Below, one piece after another: positions 1 through 7,269 of a stretch of DNA of 9,960 nucleotides (the first letter of the stretch is position 1; every line of letters begins with the position of its first letter). A program made the position numbers and the translations under genes. Below the pieces are notes generated by a model. It made no database searches, had not been told where the DNA came from, and was given only the letters and a program-made list of their open reading frames with translations. Origin of the DNA: Chthoniobacter flavus (GTDB taxonomy: Bacteria; Verrucomicrobiota; Verrucomicrobiia; Chthoniobacterales; DYNR01); the NCBI GenBank assembly GCA_020720945.1, contig DYNR01000070.1:1-9960 (forward strand), given 5' to 3'.

Positions 1-38
1 TTCAGGTTTACCGGCCCCGAAAAAATCGGGATACTTGC

Positions 39-44
39 AGGGTG
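39..44 (+). promoter_or_regulatory. Probable ribosome binding site of asnB
   Basis: AGGGTG lies 5 bases upstream of the ATG at 50. This supports that start over the TTG at 35, which has no purine-rich element at a suitable distance. Upstream at 16-30 there is a 5-bp CCCGA/TCGGG stem with an A5 loop and no T-run after it. Its role is unclear, and no promoter can be assigned in the 49 bases available. Confidence 0.5.
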
Positions 45-49
45 TTTTT

Positions 50-1945
50 ATGTGTGGGATTGCTGGCATATTAAAAAATGATTTTTCAAAAACGGCGGAG
101 GCAGATTCCGTCCGTGCCGCTTTGGAAAAAATGCGTTACCGCGGGCCGGACGCTTTGGGGATTTTTGCAAAAGGTCCGCTTGCCATGGGCAATGTGCGCT
201 TGGCGATCCAAGGGATTGACCCCGCAGGCAACCAGCCGATTTACAACGAAACGGGTTCGGTCGCCGTGGTTTTCAACGGGGAAATTTACAATTTTCCAGA
301 ACTCCGCAAAGACCTAGAAGCGCGGGGGCACCGTTTTGCGACGGAAACCGACACGGAAGTTTTGGTGCATCTTTACGAAGACCGGGGCATTGAAATGGCG
401 GATTCCTTGAACGGGATGTTCGCCTTTGCTCTCTACGATATTCCTGCGCACCGTCTTTTGCTCGGACGCGACAAAACCGCGCAAAAACCTTTTTTTCTTC
501 ACCGGAGTTTGGAGGGGCTTTCGTTTTCCTCCGAGCTGAAGTCTTTGCTCGGCTGGGTTTCTTCCCCAAAAATCGATGCGCGCGCCGCCCGCGATTTTTT
601 GAGTTTGGGGTATTTTCTGGAGCCGGATTGTATTGTCCAAGGGGTCGAATCCCTTCCTCCTGGCACGGTTCACGCTTACGACGAAACTGCGCGTTTGGTG
701 GCAACCCACGAGATTCCGTTTCCCGTTTTGTCGCAAGAAAGCACCCGGCTTTTCCCCGATTTTGAAACTTGGGCAACCGAGGCAGATGAGGTTTTTACGG
801 AGGCCGTTCACAGGCACACGCTCAGCGATGTTCCCGTCACGGTTTTTTTGAGCGGCGGAGTGGATTCCTCGTTGGTCGCTTTGTATCTCGGGCAAGCGAG
901 CAAAGTGAAAACGGTTTATACGGGCAGTTTTTCCGACGAAGAGAGCTACGATGAATACGGGTTCAGCTCGGCGCTGGCGGGTCAGCTCGGTTTAGAAATT
1001 CGGCGTATTGATTTGAGCAAGAAGGTGTTGGCGGGAAGCATCGATGCTTTTTGCGCGTCCTCTTCGCAGCCGCAAGGCGATTACAGCGGCTTGCCTTCGT
1101 ATGTGCTCGCGAGGGAGACGGCCAAAGATTTCCGCGTGGTTCTTGGCGGGGATGGCGGGGACGAATTGTTTTCCGGTTATCCGACTTACCGTTTGCCGGA
1201 GCTCCAAAAAAAATTCCGCTTCCTGCCTGCGTGGGCATTTTCCGCCGCCGCGTCGGTCGCCCGTTTGAGCGGGCCACCCAAAGGCTATTTGCCCTTGCGG
1301 TTTCAGCTCCAGCTTGTTTCGCAAGCCTGGGGCAAGCCGACTCCGACCGCCCACTTTGCCGTCAAAGACTTCCTCCCTCCCTCGCTGGTTGGCTCCATCC
1401 TTTCCCAAGAATTTTTTCCCCCTTCGCTTTCGTCCGCTCCCGGAGTGCGGCGGTTTTCCGAGTGGTATGGGAGCGCGGATGATGCCGATGCCGTGCGGCG
1501 GTTGGGGCGGTTGGACTTCCACTCCTTCCTCCGTTCCTGCACGATCCCGAAAATGGAGCGCAACTGCATGGCGTGGAGTTTGGAAAATCGGTTGCCGTTT
1601 CTGGATAACGCGGTTCTGGAACTTTCTGCGAACACGCCGGAATGCCTGCAACGGCGTGGAAAAACCGGCAAGTGGTGCCTCCGCCAATTGATGGAAAAAA
1701 AACTCGGCCGTCCCCCCGCGCTCAACCCGAAGAAACAGGGGTTCGGACCTCCGCTGGCGCAGATGCTACAAAAAGAACTCGCCGAATGGTCTGGCGATTT
1801 GCTGGAAAGGAAGCACCCGCTTTTCAATCCAAAAACAGCAGCCACGCTCCGCTCTCTCGCCGCGAGAGGTTGGGATTTGCACCGTGTCGCCTGGAATGTC
1901 TGCATCCTCAAGGATTGGACAGACCGTAACGGTGTTTCTGCTTAA
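50..1945 (+). CDS. asnB: Asparagine synthetase (glutamine-hydrolysing), AsnB type
   Basis: Predicted cytoplasmic enzyme of 631 aa that takes the amide nitrogen from glutamine and transfers it to an ATP-activated aspartate to give asparagine. I chose the ATG at 50 over the in-frame TTG at 35 because this family needs Cys2 as the processed N-terminal nucleophile; the protein then begins MCGIAG. The N-terminal class II glutaminase domain (about 2-215) shows RYRGPDA (29-35), Arg50, NGEIYN (76-81) and Asp101, all matching glutamine-binding positions of E. coli AsnB. The synthetase domain (about 240-625) has the PP-loop SGGVDSS (268-274), GGDGGDELFSGY (366-377) and SLENRLPFLD (510-519). Length is normal for the longer AsnB-type proteins. 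The usual GRDRxGxKPL segment reads GRDKTAQKPF, a mild departure. Related family members amidate cell-surface sugars or other carboxylates, so free asparagine as product is likely but not certain. uvrA follows after 39 bases in the same frame. Confidence 0.92.
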   Translation: MCGIAGILKNDFSKTAEADSVRAALEKMRYRGPDALGIFAKGPLAMGNVRLAIQGIDPAGNQPIYNETGSVAVVFNGEIYNFPELRKDLEARGHRFATETDTEVLVHLYEDRGIEMADSLNGMFAFALYDIPAHRLLLGRDKTAQKPFFLHRSLEGLSFSSELKSLLGWVSSPKIDARAARDFLSLGYFLEPDCIVQGVESLPPGTVHAYDETARLVATHEIPFPVLSQESTRLFPDFETWATEADEVFTEAVHRHTLSDVPVTVFLSGGVDSSLVALYLGQASKVKTVYTGSFSDEESYDEYGFSSALAGQLGLEIRRIDLSKKVLAGSIDAFCASSSQPQGDYSGLPSYVLARETAKDFRVVLGGDGGDELFSGYPTYRLPELQKKFRFLPAWAFSAAASVARLSGPPKGYLPLRFQLQLVSQAWGKPTPTAHFAVKDFLPPSLVGSILSQEFFPPSLSSAPGVRRFSEWYGSADDADAVRRLGRLDFHSFLRSCTIPKMERNCMAWSLENRLPFLDNAVLELSANTPECLQRRGKTGKWCLRQLMEKKLGRPPALNPKKQGFGPPLAQMLQKELAEWSGDLLERKHPLFNPKTAATLRSLAARGWDLHRVAWNVCILKDWTDRNGVSA

Positions 1946-1984
1946 CGGGCTCTGGAAGAACCTGTTACGAAGAATTTTTTTGCG

Positions 1985-4873
1985 ATGGAAACCGAGCCGA
2001 CCCAAGCGTTTATCCGGATTCGAGGAGCGAGGCAACACAACCTCCGCAACCTCGATATCGACATTCCCCGCAACCGTTTGGTCGTTTTGACCGGATTGAG
2101 TGGCTCGGGAAAATCCTCTCTCGCTTTTGACACTCTTTACGCGGAAGGGCAGCGGAAATATGTCGAAAGCCTTTCCTCCTATGCACGGCAGTATTTGGAA
2201 AAAATGCCAAAGCCAGATGTTGATTACATCGAAGGGCTTTCCCCCGCCATCGCGATCGAGCAGCGATCTTCGGGGTCTTCGCCGCGTTCCATCATCGCGA
2301 CCGCCACGGAAATCTACGATTATTTGCGCATCCTTTACGCTGCGGTCGGGCAACCCCACGACCCCGCAACGGGAGAACCCGTCAAACGCCAGACCCCGCA
2401 AGAAATAGCGGATGTCGTTCTTTCGTGGCCGGAAGGCACTCGCGTAATCCTTCTCGCCCCTTTGGCTTTTGGCGAAAAACAAGGGCTCCCAGAAGTTCTT
2501 GCGTTGGCCCGGAAAGAAGGGTTTGTCCGCCTCCGCATCGACGGCGAAGTCGTGGAATCCGACGCGCCCCTTTCCTCCTTTCCGACAAAGAAACCAAAAA
2601 AAATCGAGGCCGTCATTGACCGCATCGTCATTCGCCCCGACATCGAACGCCGTCTGGCAGATTCGGTTGACCTCGCTTTGCGTTGGGGAGAAAACCGTGT
2701 TTTCGCGCTCCGTTCCTCGCCAGGCCAAGCCGAAGAACTGGTTTGTTTTTCTACCGATTACCGCAACCCGAACACGGGGTTTTCCATGCCCCGATTGACA
2801 CCGAAACACTTTTCTTTCAACAGCCATTTGGGAGCCTGCCCTCGCTGCCACGGGCTTGGCACCATTTCGTTTTGCGATCCGGAACGGATGGTCAACTCCG
2901 ATCTTTCGTTGCGCGACGGTGCCATTTTGCCGTGGAAAAGCTTGAACAAAAAAATGCGGGCATACTACGAGTCGTTGCAGGAAACTTTGGCTGCCGCTTT
3001 GTCGGTGGATGCCGGTGCCCCGTTTGGCGGGCTTCCCCGCGCCGCGCAAGAAGCATTTCTTTACGGTTCGGGTGAAACGCTTTTGGAAAATCTGGGGGCG
3101 CGGGGGAAGCGAGAGAAACGCCCGTTTGAGGGGATTGTCCCGATGGTGGAGCGGATGCTGGAGAGCAGCGAAAGCGAGCTTACCCGCCAACGGCTCCGAG
3201 CCTTCACGGGAACCCGCCTTTGCCCGAGCTGCGAAGGCAGGCGGCTAAAACCGGAAATCCTTGCTGTCACCATCCATTCAAAATCTGGCAAATCCTTTGG
3301 CATCAACGATTTTTGTTCGGCGACCATCGCGGATGCCGCCGGGATTTGCGAAGCTCTGCTGCTTCCTGGCTCAATGGAAAAAGCGGTTTCCGACATTTCG
3401 CACGAGATTTCCAAACGCCTTTGGTTTTTGCGCGAAGTCGGCTTGGGCTACCTGACCCTCAACCGCGAGAGCAACTCGTTGTCCGGTGGCGAATCGCAAC
3501 GGATCCGGTTAGCGTCCCAGCTCGGCTCCAGCCTTTCCGGGGTTTTGTATGTGCTCGACGAACCCAGCATCGGCCTGCACCAGCGCGACAACGACCGCCT
3601 CATCGCCACCCTAAAAAAACTCCGGGACATCGGCAACTCGGTGATCGTCGTCGAACACGACGAGGACACGATCCGTTCGGCGGAGTTTGTTTTGGATTTC
3701 GGGCCGGGGGCGGGAACCGACGGCGGCCAACTCGTCGCTTGGGGCACGCCTTCCGAAATAGAAAAAAATCCCGCGTCGCTGACCGGGCAATTTCTTTCAC
3801 GGAAACGCTCCATCCCGTTGCCGTCCAAGCGCGTTTCACCCCGCTCCCCCAAGCCGGAACCAGGGGAGGAACGCGACGGTTGGATTTCTGTTTTCGGGGC
3901 CTCGGAAAACAACCTAAAAAATATCGATGCCTCGTTTCCTCTTGGCTGCATGACTTGTTTGACGGGCGTTTCTGGGAGCGGTAAGTCCACGCTGCTCAAC
4001 GACATCCTGCGCCCCGCCGCCTTTCGCGAACTCCATTCTTCCAAAGAAAAACCCGGCAAGCACCTCCGCGTCGCAGGGCTTCACCAAATCGACAAAGCCG
4101 TGGTCATCGACCAGTCTCCGATCGGTCGTTCGCCCCGTTCCAACCCCGCGACTTATTCGGGTGCCCTCGACCCGATCCGCACCCTTTTTTCCGAAGTGCC
4201 TGCCGCCCGCGTCCGCGGATACGGAGCTGGTCGTTTTTCGTTCAATGTCAAAGGTGGGCGTTGCGAGCACTGCCAGGGCGACGGGCAAATCCGCGTCGAA
4301 ATGCACTTTCTTGCAGATGCTTATGTGGAATGCGAAGCTTGCCGTGGGCTCCGCTACAACCGGGAAACGCTCGACATTCTTTACAAAGGGAAGAGCATCG
4401 CGGAGGTGCTCGCCATGACGGCATCGGAAGCTCTTTCGTTTTTTTGCAACCACCCCGCCATCGCCCCAAAACTCCAAACCCTCGTCGATGTCGGCCTCGG
4501 CTACCTGCAGCTCGGGCAAGCCGCAGACACGCTTTCCGGCGGCGAAGCGCAAAGGGTCAAACTCGCGTCCGAACTCTCCAAAAAATCTACGGGCAAAACT
4601 CTTTACCTGTTGGACGAACCCACCACGGGGCTCCATTTTGCCGATATAGAAAAACTTCTCGAAGTCCTTATGCGCTTGCGGGATGCCGGAAATTCGTTGA
4701 TTGTCATCGAGCATAACCTCGATGTGATCAAGTGCGCCGACTGGCTTCTCGACCTAGGGCCAGAAGGGGGAAGTGGCGGTGGCCGCATCGTCGCGGAAGG
4801 CTCGCCGGAACTTGTCGCAACGAACACCGAAAGCCATACTGCCCGCTACTTGAAACCGATCCTTTTCCGATGA
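1985..4873 (+). CDS. uvrA: Excinuclease ABC subunit A (UvrA)
   Basis: DNA damage-recognition ATPase of nucleotide excision repair. It works as a dimer with UvrB to find bulky or helix-distorting lesions before UvrC incision. At 962 aa it is close to the 940 aa of the E. coli protein and is complete. Both ABC modules are intact. The first has Walker A GLSGSGKSS (37-45), signature LSGGESQ (499-505) and Walker B ending in Asp525-Glu526. The second has Walker A GVSGSGKST (661-669), signature LSGGEAQ (850-856) and Asp877-Glu878. Zinc cysteines are all present: CxxC at 285/288 and 413/416, and CxxC at 760/763 and 783/786 flanking the DNA-contacting module. The C-terminus HTARYLKPIL is typical. The ATG at 1985 has only a weak purine patch (GAAGAA, 1969-1974), and its frame has the asnB stop upstream. 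The stop overlaps the start of the next gene (ATGA), so translation of the two is probably coupled. No LexA-type operator is visible in the 39-base gap. Confidence 0.98.
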   Translation: METEPTQAFIRIRGARQHNLRNLDIDIPRNRLVVLTGLSGSGKSSLAFDTLYAEGQRKYVESLSSYARQYLEKMPKPDVDYIEGLSPAIAIEQRSSGSSPRSIIATATEIYDYLRILYAAVGQPHDPATGEPVKRQTPQEIADVVLSWPEGTRVILLAPLAFGEKQGLPEVLALARKEGFVRLRIDGEVVESDAPLSSFPTKKPKKIEAVIDRIVIRPDIERRLADSVDLALRWGENRVFALRSSPGQAEELVCFSTDYRNPNTGFSMPRLTPKHFSFNSHLGACPRCHGLGTISFCDPERMVNSDLSLRDGAILPWKSLNKKMRAYYESLQETLAAALSVDAGAPFGGLPRAAQEAFLYGSGETLLENLGARGKREKRPFEGIVPMVERMLESSESELTRQRLRAFTGTRLCPSCEGRRLKPEILAVTIHSKSGKSFGINDFCSATIADAAGICEALLLPGSMEKAVSDISHEISKRLWFLREVGLGYLTLNRESNSLSGGESQRIRLASQLGSSLSGVLYVLDEPSIGLHQRDNDRLIATLKKLRDIGNSVIVVEHDEDTIRSAEFVLDFGPGAGTDGGQLVAWGTPSEIEKNPASLTGQFLSRKRSIPLPSKRVSPRSPKPEPGEERDGWISVFGASENNLKNIDASFPLGCMTCLTGVSGSGKSTLLNDILRPAAFRELHSSKEKPGKHLRVAGLHQIDKAVVIDQSPIGRSPRSNPATYSGALDPIRTLFSEVPAARVRGYGAGRFSFNVKGGRCEHCQGDGQIRVEMHFLADAYVECEACRGLRYNRETLDILYKGKSIAEVLAMTASEALSFFCNHPAIAPKLQTLVDVGLGYLQLGQAADTLSGGEAQRVKLASELSKKSTGKTLYLLDEPTTGLHFADIEKLLEVLMRLRDAGNSLIVIEHNLDVIKCADWLLDLGPEGGSGGGRIVAEGSPELVATNTESHTARYLKPILFR

Positions 4874-7266
4874 ACCGTCTCGCTTTTTTCTTCTTGCCGC
4901 TCGGCCTGTGCTTCTTTGTCCCGTCCGGAACTGCCGCCCAAAACGAAACCGTTTTACAAAAAGCGGACTCCGCAATTCGCCAAGGCTTTCCCAGCGCCGT
5001 AAAGAAACCGCTCGAAAAAATCGTCGCCGACCAGAAGGCTCCTCTAGCAAACCGGCAAGCGGCACTCGAACGCCTCGCGCAAGCCCACCTTCTTTCTGGA
5101 ACTCCCGAAGATGCTCTCCCTCTTTTTCGCTCCGTCCCTCCAACCCCTGCCCTAGATTTTTGGAAAGCGCAACTCCTTCTGGCAAAAGGGGAAGCGAACG
5201 AGGCGTTCGCCGCTTTTTTATCCGCGGCAGACGCACCCGGACACCCCTTCCAATCCGAAGCAAAAATCGGGGCAGCCCGTTCCCTTTTCCGCAGGCAACA
5301 GCCCGGCGACCTCGCCCGCGCAGCGGAACTGCTTTCTGCCATCCCCCCGGAATCCCCCCTCCGCCACCAGGCTTCCTTGGATCTTGCCCAGCTTTACCTC
5401 GACCAGGGAATGGCGGAAAAAGCGGTGGCGTCGCTCGGGTCTATTTCCGAAATGCCTGCGCGCAACCAGATGCAACACAATTACTTGCTCGCGCTCGCGC
5501 AGTTCGCCCTCGGAGACTTCGATGCCGCGAAAAACACCTTAGAAAAAACGGCATCTTTTTCTGCGACCCCGCCCGAAAAAATTACGATCCTCAAAGCCGA
5601 TTGTTTGAACGAAACGGGGTTCCCCGATCGCGCCATCGACCTCTTGGAAGAATCTCTCCAACAGTCCCCGCCCGTCGCGGCAAGCACCGCTGTTTTTCAA
5701 AAGCTGGACGAGTTTTATGCGGCGCAATCTTCCCCTTCGCTGTCCGTCCTCCGCCGTTTGGCAAACGCGCCGACACCCTCCCCGCAAACCGCGAACGCCC
5801 TTTTGTTTTTGGCAAAGGCCGAAGCGCGCCTCGATCATGCGAACGAGGCAAAAATCCTTTACGCCCGCTTTTTGGAACAGTTCCCCAGCCACCCGTTCCG
5901 CGTTTCTGCGACAACGGAACTGGCTTCGCTGCATCTTGCGAATAACGAGGCAGCCAAAGCGTTAGACCTAGTTTCCGCTGATCCGAAAGACCCCGACGCA
6001 TCGTTCCTGCGCGGGCAAGCACTCGTCCTCCTCGGACGCTATAAGGAAGCGGGTTCCGCATTTTTTTCGGCGATGAAAGCCCCGCATTTGCGCCTTGATG
6101 CGGCTTACAACGGTGCTATCAGCGAACTTTTGGCGGGCGTAGGTTCCGAAAAAAATCCCTTCCTTTCCACCCTCCGCAGCGAAGATCCTTCGGGCTATTT
6201 CGAGTCCGAGTTCCTTCTCGCCGATGCGCTGGAATCCGCCCGCCAACGCCTTCCGTCTGCCGGAGAAAAACTCGCCGACCTCGTCCCGGTTTTCGGGAAT
6301 CGGGCGGCGACCCCGCTCGCCGAATGGCACTTCGTCCAACTCGACACCGCTTCGGCCCGCTCCGTCCTCGAAAACACCGCTTCGCCGAATCCAGATGAGC
6401 AGCGGGCTTGTTTGGAAGTCTTCCTTGCCGACGATGAAAACCCCGGTCCAGATACCCCCGCCGAAGCCTTGGCCAAAAAGTTTTTGAAGGATTTTCCAAA
6501 CTCCGAAAAAGCCCACCAAGTCCGCTTGAAACTTGCCGAAATCGCTTACCGCCGCGGCGACTTCCTCACCGCCCGCTCGAATTTCGAGCAAATTGCCACC
6601 GAGTCCCAAGACCCGAACCTCTCTTCGCATGCGTGGTTTTTGGCAGGAAAATCTTCCAGCAAACTCATGGCAAAAGATGCGATCCAACAAGCCATGCTCT
6701 GCTACGAATCCGCCGCAAAAATCGGGGGAGAACTCGCGGCGCGCTCGCGCTTCGAACAGGCTCTTCTGCTCAACGCGCAAAAAGAACCAAAGGAAGCCAT
6801 CGTCCTTCTCGACCGTGTCTTGGCGGACTCCAAAGACCCCGACTTGCGCGCCGCTGCCCTCATCGAAAAAGGCGATACTTATTTCGCCGCCGCAGCATCG
6901 ACGCCCAACGCATACGAGCTAGCGACAAAATCTTGGCAAGAGCTATACAACTCGCCGCAAGCCGAGACTTACTGGAAAGAACAAGCGTTGACGAAAATCG
7001 GTATCGCCCACGAAAAATTCGGGGACAAAGATTTGGCTTTGCAGAGTTTCGAGCAAGTTTTGATGGACAAGAAGAGCGGGGAAACCGGCACTTTTTGGTT
7101 TGAGCGGGCAGGGTTTGAAGCCGGTCGTTTGCTGGAGGAACGCAAGGCGTGGAAGGAGGCGATCCATGTTTACCAGAACATTTCGGAAAGCGGAGGTCCC
7201 CGCGCCGACGAAGCAAAAAAACGCGCCAACCGCCTGCGGCTAGAAAATTTTCTTTGGGAGGAGTGA
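4870..7266 (+). CDS. Exported tetratricopeptide-repeat protein, function unknown
   Basis: Protein of 798 aa with a Sec-type signal peptide: basic start MNR, hydrophobic core LAFFFLPLGLCFFV, likely cleavage after TAA at about residue 23. It is therefore probably periplasmic or outer-membrane associated. The rest is an alpha-helical solenoid of degenerate TPR units. The clearest are at about 62-89, 94-121, 166-193, 202-229, 236-264, 307-338, 376-402, 547-577, 621-650, 702-733 and 741-772, with small/aromatic/Ala spacing (for example HNYLLALAQFALGDFDAAKN). Segments such as FPSHPF (338-343) and DFPNSEKAHQ (541-550) recall BamD/CpoB-type repeats, where a Pro-x-Ser turn precedes each helix pair. 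It ends in RLRLENFLWEE. No catalytic motif is visible, which suggests a protein-interaction scaffold. The ATG at 4870 was chosen because it starts the signal peptide and overlaps the uvrA stop (ATGA). No Shine-Dalgarno is visible, so translation probably depends on uvrA. It lies 3 bases from the AsmA-like gene, suggesting the two products work together. Confidence 0.88.
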   Translation: MNRLAFFFLPLGLCFFVPSGTAAQNETVLQKADSAIRQGFPSAVKKPLEKIVADQKAPLANRQAALERLAQAHLLSGTPEDALPLFRSVPPTPALDFWKAQLLLAKGEANEAFAAFLSAADAPGHPFQSEAKIGAARSLFRRQQPGDLARAAELLSAIPPESPLRHQASLDLAQLYLDQGMAEKAVASLGSISEMPARNQMQHNYLLALAQFALGDFDAAKNTLEKTASFSATPPEKITILKADCLNETGFPDRAIDLLEESLQQSPPVAASTAVFQKLDEFYAAQSSPSLSVLRRLANAPTPSPQTANALLFLAKAEARLDHANEAKILYARFLEQFPSHPFRVSATTELASLHLANNEAAKALDLVSADPKDPDASFLRGQALVLLGRYKEAGSAFFSAMKAPHLRLDAAYNGAISELLAGVGSEKNPFLSTLRSEDPSGYFESEFLLADALESARQRLPSAGEKLADLVPVFGNRAATPLAEWHFVQLDTASARSVLENTASPNPDEQRACLEVFLADDENPGPDTPAEALAKKFLKDFPNSEKAHQVRLKLAEIAYRRGDFLTARSNFEQIATESQDPNLSSHAWFLAGKSSSKLMAKDAIQQAMLCYESAAKIGGELAARSRFEQALLLNAQKEPKEAIVLLDRVLADSKDPDLRAAALIEKGDTYFAAAASTPNAYELATKSWQELYNSPQAETYWKEQALTKIGIAHEKFGDKDLALQSFEQVLMDKKSGETGTFWFERAGFEAGRLLEERKAWKEAIHVYQNISESGGPRADEAKKRANRLRLENFLWEE
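7257..7263 (+). promoter_or_regulatory. Strong ribosome binding site of the AsmA-like gene
   Basis: GGAGGAG, inside the last codons of the TPR gene, is 6 bases from the ATG at 7270. It fixes that start and is the best Shine-Dalgarno sequence in the window, in contrast to the upstream TPR gene, which lacks one. The AsmA-like protein can therefore be made efficiently without relying only on coupling. Confidence 0.8.
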
Positions 7267-7269
7267 CGG

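Noticed and set aside
35..49. Upstream in-frame TTG start for the asparagine synthetase
   Set aside because: It would add five residues before Met-Cys and bury the N-terminal nucleophile Cys; the AGGGTG element suits the ATG at 50.
1..81. Open + strand frame from base 1 to a TGA at 79-81, possibly the tail of an upstream gene overlapping asnB
   Set aside because: All three + strand frames are open over the first 49 bases and the 26-residue translation is not recognisable, so it cannot be told from chance.
1946..1984. Terminator, promoter or SOS operator between asnB and uvrA
   Set aside because: The 39 bases contain no stem with a T-run, no recognisable -35/-10 pair and no LexA-type palindrome; only a weak purine patch before the uvrA start.
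1766..3190. 474-codon open frame on the - strand across the end of asnB and much of uvrA
   Set aside because: It is antisense to two confidently identified genes, has no recognisable domain and its composition (many Arg, Lys, Gly, Phe) is that of a mirrored GC-rich coding strand.
4732..4869. Longer N-terminus for the TPR protein starting inside uvrA
   Set aside because: It would place 46 basic residues before an obvious signal peptide and overlap uvrA by more than 130 bases; the ATG at 4870 explains both the signal peptide and the ATGA overlap.
4870..4938. Lipoprotein signal for the TPR protein (Cys14 in the hydrophobic core)
   Set aside because: The residues before Cys14 (LGL) do not fit a lipobox, and a standard cleavage site follows at about residue 23.
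5968..6780. 270-codon open frame on the - strand inside the TPR gene
   Set aside because: Low-complexity Gly/Arg/Phe/Glu composition typical of the antisense of a coding region; no domain or ribosome binding site.
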